From Planctomycetota bacterium (lineage in GTDB: Bacteria > Planctomycetota > UBA1135 > GCA-002686595), in assembly GCA_012959785.1 (NCBI GenBank), contig DUCM01000002.1, positions 37,123 through 101,122 on the forward strand: 64,000 nt of DNA. Reading direction: 5' to 3'. How positions within the stretch are numbered: the stretch's first letter is position 1; each line of letters opens with the position of its first letter. Positions 18,775-26,251 of the stretch are shown in pieces. A program made the position numbers and the translations under genes. A model generated the notes under the pieces. The model had not been told where the DNA came from. It did not search any database and was given only the letters and a program-made list of their open reading frames with translations.

Positions 18775-20439
18775 TTAGAGGATCTTGGGCTCCTGGAACT
18801 TGCCGAACTCAGCGCGCAAGACCCTGGCGATTTCGCCCAGAGTGCATTCGGCGTGGGCGGCGGTCACAAATCGTTCGATGAGGTTGCTGCCATCCTGGGC
18901 GGCAGTGCGAATGGCATCGAGGGCATCGCTGGCAGCCTTGGGGTCGCGCTCGGCGCGCAGGTCGATCAGGCGCTGGCACTGCTCTGACTCGACCTTGGCA
19001 TCGATGCGGTGCAAGTCGATCGTCGGTCCGGCTTCATCTTCGCGGTAGCAGTTGATGCCAACTACTTTTTTCTCGCCGCGCTCGAGCTGGCGTTGGTAGC
19101 GCAGGGCCGACCGGTGGATCTCGCTCTGAAAAAATCCCGATTCGATCGAAGCCACGACGCCACCGCGCTCCTCGATCTCCTTGAAGTATTCTTCGGCCTC
19201 GGCTTCGAGGCGATCGGTCAGGGACTCGATGTAGTACGAACCGCCGAGGGGATCGGCCACATGGCAGACCTCGGTCTCTTCGGCGATGATCTGCTGGGTG
19301 CGCAGGGCGATCTTGACAGCCTTCTCGGTGGGCAGCGAGAGGGTTTCGTCCATGGAGTTCGTGTGTAGCGACTGAGTGCCGCCGAGGACCGCGGCCAGGG
19401 CCTCGAAAGCCGTGCGCACGATGTTGTTCTCGGGCTGTTGGGCAGTCAGCGAGACGCCGGCAGTCTGGGTGTGGAAACGCACCATCCAGGACCTCGGGTC
19501 CTTGGCGCCAAATTCACAGCGGAGCTTCTTGGCCCAAATGCGACGGGCTGCGCGGAACTTGGCGATCTCCTCAAAGAAATCGAGGTGGCTGTCAAAGAAG
19601 AACGACAGGCGCGGCGCGAACTCGTCCACATCCAAACCTGCGGCCACACCGCGACGGATGTATTCCATGCCGTTGGCCAGGGTGAAGGCCAGTTCCTGGC
19701 CTGCGGTCGAGCCAGCCTCTCGGATGTGGTAGCCGCTGATCGAGATCGTGTTCCAGCGCGGCACATGCTTGACGCAATAGGCAATCATGTCCGAGATCAT
19801 GCGCAGCGCCGGTTCGGGCGCCACGAGCCAGGCGTGCTGGGCCTGGTACTCCTTGAGGATGTCGTTCTGAATCGTGCCGCGCAGGATTTTGGGGTCCACG
19901 CCCTGGCGCTCGGCAGCAGCGATATAGAAGGCCAGCATGATCGGCGCCGGACCGTTGATGGTCATGGAGGTGGACACCTCCCCCATGGGAATGCCATCGA
20001 AGAGGGCCTGCATGTCGCGCAGGCTCGAGATGGCCACACCGACTTGACCGACTTCTCCCAGGCTGATCTCGTCGTCCGAGTCGTAGCCCATGAGCGTCGG
20101 GAAGTCGAAGGCCGTAGAGAGACCGGTTTGACCGTGCTCGAGCAGGAACTTGAAGCGTTCGTTGGTCTGGGCGGCGCTGCCAAAGCCGGCGAACTGGCGC
20201 ATGGTCCACAAGCGACCGCGGTACATGGAAGGATGCACACCGCGGGTGAAGGGGTACTGGCCGGGATAGCCAAGTTTTTCGTCGTAGTCGCCAGGGGCGT
20301 CCTCTGGTCCGTAGAGCGGTTGCACTTCGGCACTCGAGAGCGAAGTGAACTGCGACTCGCGCAAGCGCGAGTCGGCCATGGCTTCGTTCCAGATCTTCTG
20401 GGGATCGGCTTTGGTCACCTGTTGGCTTCTTCTAGTCAT
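18775..20439 (-). CDS. icmA: Adenosylcobalamin-dependent acyl-CoA mutase large subunit, isobutyryl-CoA mutase type
   Basis: A 554-residue TIM-barrel catalytic subunit. Family blocks include [41 protein letters not shown] and [11 protein letters not shown] (Tyr237, His238). Substrate-site residues decide the reaction: methylmalonyl-CoA mutase has Tyr89 and Arg207, isobutyryl-CoA mutase Phe80 and Gln198, both 118 residues apart. Here they are Phe83 (RQFAGF) and Gln201 (YQAQHAWL), again 118 apart. So the predicted reaction is isobutyryl-CoA to n-butyryl-CoA, not methylmalonyl-CoA to succinyl-CoA. The neighbours (thiolase, 3-hydroxybutyryl-CoA dehydrogenase, acyl-CoA dehydrogenases) agree. The ATG at 20439 overlaps the meaB stop. 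An unusual-substrate mutase (e.g. pivalyl-CoA) remains possible. Confidence 0.85.
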   Translation of the reverse strand: MTRRSQQVTKADPQKIWNEAMADSRLRESQFTSLSSAEVQPLYGPEDAPGDYDEKLGYPGQYPFTRGVHPSMYRGRLWTMRQFAGFGSAAQTNERFKFLLEHGQTGLSTAFDFPTLMGYDSDDEISLGEVGQVGVAISSLRDMQALFDGIPMGEVSTSMTINGPAPIMLAFYIAAAERQGVDPKILRGTIQNDILKEYQAQHAWLVAPEPALRMISDMIAYCVKHVPRWNTISISGYHIREAGSTAGQELAFTLANGMEYIRRGVAAGLDVDEFAPRLSFFFDSHLDFFEEIAKFRAARRIWAKKLRCEFGAKDPRSWMVRFHTQTAGVSLTAQQPENNIVRTAFEALAAVLGGTQSLHTNSMDETLSLPTEKAVKIALRTQQIIAEETEVCHVADPLGGSYYIESLTDRLEAEAEEYFKEIEERGGVVASIESGFFQSEIHRSALRYQRQLERGEKKVVGINCYREDEAGPTIDLHRIDAKVESEQCQRLIDLRAERDPKAASDALDAIRTAAQDGSNLIERFVTAAHAECTLGEIARVLRAEFGKFQEPKIL

Positions 20440-21377
20440 AGAATTTGGTCCCTCATCTCGTCGGCCACATCGTAGGGGGGGCGACCGCTTGCGAGGGCGG
20501 TCTTGATGAACTCGACCCGGCACCCGTCGCTCCAAAGCGCCTGCACGAGCAACTCGCCCACCGTGCGCTGCACCTGGGCCACGCGCATCTTGCGACGGCG
20601 CGCTGCGAGCCCCGCGCTACCCAGAAAGGTGCGCTGCTGCTCCACGGCTGCCAGAACATCTTCCAGGCCCAGGCCTCGGCCCGCGCTGGACCGTACCACA
20701 GGCGTGGTCCAACCATCGCGGCTCTCGCGGCGTAGGGCGACGGCGTCCTCGAGGTCCGATACCAGGCGGTCGGCGCCAGGGGCATCGTTCTTGTTGACCA
20801 CGAGCACATCGGCCACTTCCAAGAGCCCAGCTTTCATTGCCTGGACGCTGTCGCCAGCGCCGGGGCATAGCACAACAATCACCGTGTCGGCAGCGGAAAC
20901 GATGTCGTACTCGGCCTGGCCCACGCCCACCGTCTCGAGAATCAGTTCATCGAATCCAAAGGCATCCATCACATCGCAAGCGTCCACCGCTGCACGCGCC
21001 AGGCCGCCATGGCTGTCGCGACTGGCCATGGAGCGCACGAACACGCCCGGGTCCTTGGTGTGGGACTCCATGCGGATGCGGTCGCCGAGCAAGGCGCCGC
21101 CGGTGAAGGGGCTGGAGGGGTCCACGGCCAGGACGCCGACCTCGGAACCACGTTCGCGCAAGCAACTCACGAGGCCATTGCAGAGGGTGCTCTTGCCCAC
21201 TCCGGGAGGGCCGGTGACACCCAGGCGGCGCGCCCGACCGACATGACCATAGATTTCGCGCAAGGCGCCGGGGAAACGCGGGTGTGCGTTTTCCGCCCAA
21301 GTGATCAAGCGCGCAAGGGCGCGGCGATCACGGGCTAACAGGCGCTCAGGCGTAGTCTTCAGGGTTGCCACGGTCAT
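20436..21377 (-). CDS. meaB: Mutase-associated G3E GTPase chaperone (MeaB family)
   Basis: A 313-residue P-loop GTPase that gates loading and repair of adenosylcobalamin in acyl-CoA mutases. Motifs: Walker [10 protein letters not shown] (about 56-64), the switch-region block [20 protein letters not shown] (about 84-103), the ETVGVGQAE loop (about 148), and the base-recognition NKND (about 195). Its stop overlaps the mutase start. In other isobutyryl-CoA mutases this G-protein is either fused (IcmF) or separate (MeaI); here it is separate. Starts 10 bases after the upstream acyl-CoA dehydrogenase stop. Confidence 0.93.
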   Translation of the reverse strand: MTVATLKTTPERLLARDRRALARLITWAENAHPRFPGALREIYGHVGRARRLGVTGPPGVGKSTLCNGLVSCLRERGSEVGVLAVDPSSPFTGGALLGDRIRMESHTKDPGVFVRSMASRDSHGGLARAAVDACDVMDAFGFDELILETVGVGQAEYDIVSAADTVIVVLCPGAGDSVQAMKAGLLEVADVLVVNKNDAPGADRLVSDLEDAVALRRESRDGWTTPVVRSSAGRGLGLEDVLAAVEQQRTFLGSAGLAARRRKMRVAQVQRTVGELLVQALWSDGCRVEFIKTALASGRPPYDVADEMRDQIL

Positions 21378-21387
21378 GGAGTCCGGG

Positions 21388-22530
21388 TCACGCGAGTAGC
21401 GAGCGGGCGATCACGATGCGTTGAATGTCGGTGGCGCCTTCGTAGATCTCGGTGATGCGCGCATCGCGGAATAGGCGCTCGACCTCGAAGTCATCGGTAT
21501 AACCCGCACCGCCGTGGATTTGCAGACATTCGTCGGCGCAGAAGTTGGCGGTCTTCGAGGCCATCAACTTGGACTGGGCGGCTTCGAGGGAACAGCGCTC
21601 GCCTGCGTCGCGCTTGAGCGCCGCGCGGTGCACCAACATGCGCGACGCATCCAGCTGGGTGGACATGTCGGCCAGCTTCCATTGGATGGCCTGGAAGCGT
21701 CCGATGGGTCGGCCAAACTGCTCGCGATCCTTGGCGTACCGGATCGAGGCCTCAAGGCAGGCGCGCCCGATGCCAAGCCCTTGGGAGGCGATGCCGATAC
21801 GGCCGCCGTCGAGGGTATCCATGGCCACGGTAAAGCCCTTGTTTTCCTCGCCGAGCAGCGCTTCCTTGGGTAGGCGTAAATTCTCGAACAGGATTTCTGT
21901 GGTGGACGAACCGCGGATACCGGTTTTCTTCTCGGCCTTGCCGACGGTCAAGCCCTCGGCTTCGCAAGGCACCAGGAAGGCCGACATGCCCTTGGCGCCG
22001 GGCTCGAGGGGGTTGGTGCGGGCGTAGACGATGAAGAGCCCAGCGAAGGCGCCGTTGGTCACGAAGATCTTGGTGCCGTCAAGAATCCAGTCGTCGCCAT
22101 CGCGGCGCGCGCTGGTCTTGACGGCGCCGGCGTCCGAGCCCGCGTTGGGTTCGGTCAAGCAGTAGGCGCCGATGCGTTCGCCGCTGGCGAGTTGCGGCAG
22201 CCAATCGTTCTGCTGCTCGACGGTGCCGAAGCGCCGGATAGGGCTGCCGAGTAGGCTGTTGTGCACCGAGACCGTGACGCCCGTGGAAGCGCAGCCCGCG
22301 TTGAGCTCCTCGAGCACCAGCGCCAACTCGAAGTTGCCCATGCCGGCGCCGCCATGCTCCTCGGGAATCGTCAGCCCCCACAAGCCGAGCTCAGCCAGCC
22401 CGACGAAAACCTCGGGGTCGATGCAACCCTGCTCGTCGTGCTTGCGCGCTCGCGGCAGGAGCTGTTCGCGGGAGAAGTCGCGAGCCATGTCGCGCACCAT
22501 CTGCTGTTCTTCAGTCAGTGAGAAATCCAT
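21388..22530 (-). CDS. Acyl-CoA dehydrogenase (butyryl-CoA type)
   Basis: A 380-residue flavoenzyme with the signatures YCLTEPNAGSDAGAVKTSA (about 124) and IHGGAGYTDDFEVERLFRDA, and catalytic Glu364 in IYEGATDIQR. Size and N-terminus (MDFSLTEEQQMVRDMARDF) match short-chain/butyryl-CoA dehydrogenases, which oxidise butyryl-CoA to crotonyl-CoA. It lies between the 3-hydroxybutyryl-CoA dehydrogenase and meaB genes. The frame is open further upstream, but the ATG at 22530 gives the family N-terminus. Confidence 0.92.
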   Translation of the reverse strand: MDFSLTEEQQMVRDMARDFSREQLLPRARKHDEQGCIDPEVFVGLAELGLWGLTIPEEHGGAGMGNFELALVLEELNAGCASTGVTVSVHNSLLGSPIRRFGTVEQQNDWLPQLASGERIGAYCLTEPNAGSDAGAVKTSARRDGDDWILDGTKIFVTNGAFAGLFIVYARTNPLEPGAKGMSAFLVPCEAEGLTVGKAEKKTGIRGSSTTEILFENLRLPKEALLGEENKGFTVAMDTLDGGRIGIASQGLGIGRACLEASIRYAKDREQFGRPIGRFQAIQWKLADMSTQLDASRMLVHRAALKRDAGERCSLEAAQSKLMASKTANFCADECLQIHGGAGYTDDFEVERLFRDARITEIYEGATDIQRIVIARSLLA

Positions 22531-22588
22531 CAATCGTTCCTGGCAGGCTGTCTGGCGATTTGTTGGCTTGTGGAGAGGACCCTTGGGC

Positions 22589-23446
22589 TCACGAGTATTC
22601 GTAGAAGCCCTGGCCGCTCTTGCGACCGAGTTGTCCGGCGGCAACCATGCGCCGCAAGAGGGGGCAGGGACGGTACTTGCTGTCGCCGAGGCCCTTGTGC
22701 AAGACCTCACATATGTCGAGGCAGACATCGAGGCCTATCAGATCCGCCAGGGCCAGAGGGCCCATGGGGTGCGCCATGCCGAGCTTCATCACCGTGTCGA
22801 TGCCTTCGCGGGTGGCGACGCCTTCCATCAAGCAGAAGATCGCCTCGTTGATCATGGGCATCAACACGCGGTTGGAGACGAAGCCCGGGTAATCGTTTGC
22901 CTCCACCGGCACCTTGCCGATAGCTTCGCTGCAAGCCATGATGCGGGCAGTGGTCTGGTCCGATGTCTGATGGCCGCGGATCACTTCGACCAGTTTCATG
23001 ATCGGCACCGGATTCATGAAGTGCATGCCGATGACCTGTTCGGGGCGGGCCGTGTGGGAGGCGATGGATGTGATCGAGATCGATGAGGTGTTGGTCGCCA
23101 GGATCGCGGCTGGGACGCACATTTCGTCGAGGGCAGCAAAGATCTCAGCCTTGACATCGCTGCGCTCCACCACCGCCTCCACCACCAACTCCTCGCTGCC
23201 GATTGCGCTCATATCCGTGGCGGACTGGATACGCCCGCGAATCGCGCTGGCGTCATCGGCGCTGATGCGTTCCTTGTTGACCATGCGGCCGAGGCTCTTG
23301 TCGATGGCAGCGAGTCCGCGCTTGAGGGCTGCGGGTGCCGTGTCGATCATGAGCACACTGCTGCCGCTCGCGGCGAAGGTCTGCACGATGCCGTTGCCCA
23401 TGGTGCCCGCGCCGACCACGGCGACCTGTTGGATGAGTTCGCTCAT
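22589..23446 (-). CDS. hbd: 3-hydroxybutyryl-CoA dehydrogenase
   Basis: A 285-residue NAD(P)-dependent dehydrogenase oxidising 3-hydroxybutyryl-CoA to acetoacetyl-CoA. Dinucleotide motif VVGAGTMGNG (about 10-19), TNTSSISIT (about 119), the catalytic His142 in GMHFMNPVP and the SNRVLMPMINEA block are all in place. It starts 4 bases after the thiolase stop, so the two are coupled. Single-domain length is typical of Hbd rather than of the fused FadB. Confidence 0.95.
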   Translation of the reverse strand: MSELIQQVAVVGAGTMGNGIVQTFAASGSSVLMIDTAPAALKRGLAAIDKSLGRMVNKERISADDASAIRGRIQSATDMSAIGSEELVVEAVVERSDVKAEIFAALDEMCVPAAILATNTSSISITSIASHTARPEQVIGMHFMNPVPIMKLVEVIRGHQTSDQTTARIMACSEAIGKVPVEANDYPGFVSNRVLMPMINEAIFCLMEGVATREGIDTVMKLGMAHPMGPLALADLIGLDVCLDICEVLHKGLGDSKYRPCPLLRRMVAAGQLGRKSGQGFYEYS

Positions 23447-23450
23447 GGAA

Positions 23451-24629
23451 TTAACGCTCGACTGACAGGGAAACTGCGTTGCCGCCACCCAGGCAAAGCG
23501 AAGCCATGCCGGTCTTGGCGTCGCGGTGTTGCATGGCGTACAGCAAGGTGGTCAGGATGCGCGCGCCAGAAGCTCCGATGGGGTGGCCGATGGCCACCGA
23601 ACCGCCGTTGACATTGACCTTCTCTGGGTCGAGGTCGAGCTTGCGGGTGAGCGCGATAGCCGCCGCGCTGAAGGCCTCGTTGACTTCGTGCAAGTCAAAG
23701 TCGCCGAGGGACATGCCGGCCTTCTTGGCGCAAGCGGGCATGGACTTCTCGGGCGCCATCATGACCCACTCGGGGGCACAGCCCCCGGTGGCGTAGGCTG
23801 TGATGCGGGCCATGGGCGTGAGGCCCAGGGCGGAGGCACGCTCGGCGCTCATGACCACCAAAGCCGCGGCGCCGTCGTTGATTGAGGAAGCGTTGGCGGC
23901 GGTCACGCTGCCGTCAGGTTTGAAGGCCGGTCGCATACCGGAAATACTCTTCGCAGTCATGCCACTGCGCACATTCTCGTCGCACTCGAAGGCCAACGCC
24001 TCTTGCTTGCGGCGCGGCACCATGACTGAGAAGCGCTCGTCGTCAAAGCGGCCGGCGATATTGGCGGCCTCCGCTTTTTGGTGGCTGCTCGCGGCATACT
24101 CGTCTTGAGCGGCGCGGGTGATATCAAACTCCTCGGCCACCTTCTCCGCCGTCAGGCCCATGTGGAAGTCGTTGTAGATGTCCCACAAGCCATCGCCCAC
24201 CATGGAATCGATCAGCTCACCATGGCCGAGGCGCACACCATCGCGAGCTTGGGGCATCAAATAGGGAGCGCGGGTCATGTTCTCCATGCCGCCGGCGACA
24301 ATGATCTCGGCGTCGCCGGCCTTGATCGCCTGAGCGGCGAGCATGACCGCCTTGAGTCCCGAGCCGCAGACCTTGTTGATGGTCAGGCTGCCCACGCTGT
24401 CGGGCACGCCGGCGGCGCGGGCGGCCTGGCGGGCTGGGTTCTGACCGAGGCCGGCGCTGAGTACATTGCCCAGGATCACCTCGTCGACCGACTCTGCCTC
24501 GACTCCGGCGCGGCGCAGGGCTTCCTTGACGGCCAGCCCGCCAAGCTCCGGCGCGCGAAAACCGGCCAGAGAACCCTGGAACTTGGCGACGGGAGTGCGG
24601 CAAGCGCTGACGATGACGACATCTCTCAC
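23451..24629 (-). CDS. Acetyl-CoA C-acetyltransferase (thiolase)
   Basis: A 392-residue thiolase cleaving acetoacetyl-CoA to two acetyl-CoA. Nucleophile Cys88 (INKVCGSG), His in [16 protein letters not shown] (about 347) and the second Cys in [11 protein letters not shown] (about 377) form the active site. Start is a GTG with a clear Shine-Dalgarno GGAGG 7 bases upstream, unlike most genes in this window. It is the first gene of the operon running to 15155. Confidence 0.95.
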   Translation of the reverse strand: MRDVVIVSACRTPVAKFQGSLAGFRAPELGGLAVKEALRRAGVEAESVDEVILGNVLSAGLGQNPARQAARAAGVPDSVGSLTINKVCGSGLKAVMLAAQAIKAGDAEIIVAGGMENMTRAPYLMPQARDGVRLGHGELIDSMVGDGLWDIYNDFHMGLTAEKVAEEFDITRAAQDEYAASSHQKAEAANIAGRFDDERFSVMVPRRKQEALAFECDENVRSGMTAKSISGMRPAFKPDGSVTAANASSINDGAAALVVMSAERASALGLTPMARITAYATGGCAPEWVMMAPEKSMPACAKKAGMSLGDFDLHEVNEAFSAAAIALTRKLDLDPEKVNVNGGSVAIGHPIGASGARILTTLLYAMQHRDAKTGMASLCLGGGNAVSLSVER

Positions 24630-24729
24630 GGGCTGACCTCCGGACCTCGCGGGCCGGGCTGAGGGGGGAGTGGAAAGGGAACCTGAGGGGCTCGACGGCT
24701 GGGGCTCGGCGGGCAGTTCAGGGGCGACT

Positions 24730-24758
24730 ACTATAAGAACGGTACCGGCCTCGGTCGA
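24730..24758 (-). promoter_or_regulatory. Predicted sigma-70-type promoter of the thiolase/isobutyryl-CoA mutase operon
   Basis: On the minus strand, TCGACC (4 of 6 to TTGACA) is followed after 17 bases by TATAGT (5 of 6 to TATAAT). The start site would lie near 24723, giving a leader of about 94 bases with the GGAGG ribosome site at its end. No cobalamin riboswitch-like structure was recognised in the leader. Confidence 0.5.
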
Positions 24759-24855
24759 GCCCCGACCCGGCGAGCCTGCCTCTCAGGGTGGCCAACGGGG
24801 GGTCTACCGCCTGAGAGCTTGGGTAGGTCTTCCCTCTGGCCCCTGTCGGAGCGGG

Positions 24856-24864
24856 TGCTATTCT
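24856..24864 (+). promoter_or_regulatory. Extended -10 promoter of the selenoprotein gene
   Basis: TGC-TATTCT is an extended -10 element. The predicted start site near 24871 lies 6 bases before an in-frame ATG at 24877 and 39 bases before the ATG at 24910. No good -35 box was seen. Confidence 0.4.
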
Positions 24865-24909
24865 GTAGCCGCTTGCATGCCCTGGCCCGCTTCTTCAAGC
24901 CCCACCCCC

Positions 24910-25593
24910 ATGCCCTCCAAGACCCTCCTGATCGCCTTTTTCCTCGCCTGCGCATGCGCCGGGCCCGGAGCCGGCCCTGCATCCGATGCGGCCGCGGTCA
25001 CGCTGCGGGTGGCAGGCTTCGTCGAGGCCGCGGGCATCACCTGACTGGGCTGACCCAATCGGGTTCAGGAGGCCCTGGAAGGGTCGCCAGGCATCCTCTC
25101 GGTGGAGTTCGACATCTCCGCCGAGCGTTTTCACATCCGCCACGACCCTCGCCGCATCTCCACCGCTGGGGTCCTCGCCATCGTGCGCAGGTTGGGCTAT
25201 GAGCCCAACGAGCTGACCGATCCCACCCCCGTTCGGGCCGTCCTCGAGGGCATCGACCCCGCCCTGCTGCCAGCGGACTTGCGCACCCTCTTCGCTCGGG
25301 CCAAGGAGCGCGGCTGCGGCCTTCTGCTCGATTTCGTCGCCCCCGGCTGAGGCGCCTGCCAAGAGATGGATAGCGTGACCTATCCAGACCCCCTGGTGCG
25401 AGCCGAACTCGAGCACTGGATCGAGCAGCAACTCGATGTGACGCTCGTCACCGCAGTGGCCGAGCTTTTTGAAATCAAGGCGGTGCCCATGGCGCTCCTG
25501 GTGAATGCCGAGGGCCGGATTCTGGCACGCATTCCAAACTTTGTCGCTCCGGCTGCCTTTGCGGCCCGCTTGCGAGACGCGAGAGAGCGTTAG
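24910..25593 (+). CDS. Predicted selenoprotein lipoprotein: HMA domain (UxxU) fused to DsbD-gamma-like thioredoxin domain (UxxC)
   Basis: One frame of 227 codons is interrupted only by three UGAs, at 25042, 25051 and 25348 (residues 45, 48, 147), and ends in UAG at 25591. Residues 1-17 are a lipoprotein-type signal (FFLAC). Residues 29-97 are a heavy-metal-associated domain: VTLRVAG, then GITULGUPNRVQEALEG, where family members read GMTCxxCANRV, so both metal-binding cysteines are UGA. Residues 130-225 resemble the DsbD C-terminal thioredoxin domain: LLLDFVAPGUGACQEMD where the family reads DFxAxWCxxCKxMD, with a cis-Pro site AVPMALLV. All three UGAs thus fall on conserved Cys positions, arguing strongly for selenocysteine. 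Hairpins of SECIS type follow. An ATG at 24877 is an alternative start. Predicted role: envelope metal binding or thiol-disulfide (selenol) exchange. Confidence 0.85.
25064..25079 (+). promoter_or_regulatory. Candidate bacterial SECIS hairpin for UGA codons 45 and 48
   Basis: TTCAGG, loop AGGC, CCTGGA forms a 6-bp stem (one U.G pair) starting 10 bases after the second UGA; the loop is 17 bases from it and 26 from the first. The loop has G in its first two positions, as bacterial SECIS elements require. A competing 5-bp stem (CCTGG/CCAGG, 25074-25091) has the loop AAGGGTCG. Confidence 0.5.
25367..25386 (+). promoter_or_regulatory. Candidate bacterial SECIS hairpin for UGA codon 147
   Basis: A perfect 7-bp stem, TGGATAG / CTATCCA, with the 6-base loop CGTGAC. 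The stem begins 16 bases after the UGA and the loop 23 bases after it, with G at the second loop position. Distance, stem and loop all fit the bacterial SECIS form, in which the element lies inside the coding region. Confidence 0.65.
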
Positions 25594-26251
25594 AATAGGG
25601 CTCCCAAGAAGCGACGCCTTCGAGAACCCGACCAGCAACGCCATCACGCCCAACGATCCCAACCCCGGCTCCGAACCCGGCCTGGATGTTGAGTTGCTGG
25701 CGCGGGCGCGCAGCGGCGACAAGGAGGCCTTGCAGGTGCTCTGCAATCACATCGAACCGCGCCTGCGGCGGGCGGCGCAAAAGCGACTCGGGCACCTGCA
25801 CGAAAAAGTCAGCGTCTCCGATGTCCTGCAGTCGACCTTCATCGACATCGTGCGCGGCGCGGAGAGCTTGCCTCAGGAGTCGAGCGAGAACCTCGAACGC
25901 TGGAGCCTGCGCGTACTCGACAATAACATACGCGACCTGGCGCGTTACTTCACCGCCGAGCGCCGCGACCGCTCCAAGGAGCAAGGCCTCGATGCGGAGG
26001 CAGCGAGCCGCGTGCCGGCGCGGCGGCCCTCCCCCGCCACGGAGCTGATCCAGACCGAAGATGTGACCCGCCTGGCCCTGGCCATGGCGGAACTCACCAA
26101 GGACTACCAGCGCATCCTGCAACTCTTCATGCGCCCCGATTTCAGCCACGAACTCGCGGCGCGCACCCTCGGACGCTCCCTGGGCGCTTCACGAGTCCTG
26201 CTCGCTCGAGCACGAGCCGCGCTGCTCGCCAAGCTGGAAGAGCAAGGCTAA
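25505..26251 (+). CDS. ECF-type RNA polymerase sigma factor (start uncertain)
   Basis: The conserved part, from about 25685, is an ECF sigma factor of the group common in planctomycetes: sigma-2 region with VELLARARSGDKEAL and VSVSDVLQSTFIDIVRGAE, linker, and sigma-4 region with YQRILQLF and LAARTLGRSLGASRVLLARARAAL. It directs RNA polymerase to a specialised promoter set. The only in-frame ATG, at 25505, would overlap the selenoprotein gene by 89 bases and add an unconserved N-terminus; a TTG at 25694, or a rare codon such as ATC 25643, is possible instead. The stop overlaps the kinase start by one base (TAATG), so the kinase is its probable partner and regulator by phosphorylation. Confidence 0.8.
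   Translation: MPRAGFWHAFQTLSLRLPLRPACETRESVRIGLPRSDAFENPTSNAITPNDPNPGSEPGLDVELLARARSGDKEALQVLCNHIEPRLRRAAQKRLGHLHEKVSVSDVLQSTFIDIVRGAESLPQESSENLERWSLRVLDNNIRDLARYFTAERRDRSKEQGLDAEAASRVPARRPSPATELIQTEDVTRLALAMAELTKDYQRILQLFMRPDFSHELAARTLGRSLGASRVLLARARAALLAKLEEQG
25569..25596 (+). promoter_or_regulatory. Possible promoter of the sigma factor/kinase pair, inside the end of the selenoprotein gene
   Basis: TAGAAT at 25591-25596 overlaps the selenoprotein stop codon; CTTGCG lies 16 bases upstream. TAGAAT also precedes the tRNA-Ala gene. If used, the transcript would begin near 25603, after the only in-frame ATG of the sigma factor. Confidence 0.35.

Noticed and set aside
18775..20439. Methylmalonyl-CoA mutase (mutA/mcmA) call
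   Set aside because: Phe83/Gln201 replace the Tyr/Arg pair of that enzyme, and the operon has butyrate-pathway genes rather than epimerase or propionyl-CoA carboxylase.
19438..20475. Plus-strand frame opposite the mutase gene
   Set aside because: Shadow of the mutase; the composition is that of a reversed coding strand.
24640..24729. Cobalamin riboswitch in the leader of the mutase operon
   Set aside because: The leader is only about 90 bases and I see no B12-box-like sequence.
24910..25593. Pseudogene or sequencing-error explanation for the three in-frame UGAs
   Set aside because: All three fall on conserved Cys positions, no UAA/UAG or frameshift occurs in 227 codons, and suitable hairpins follow. 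Random decay would not hit only those sites.
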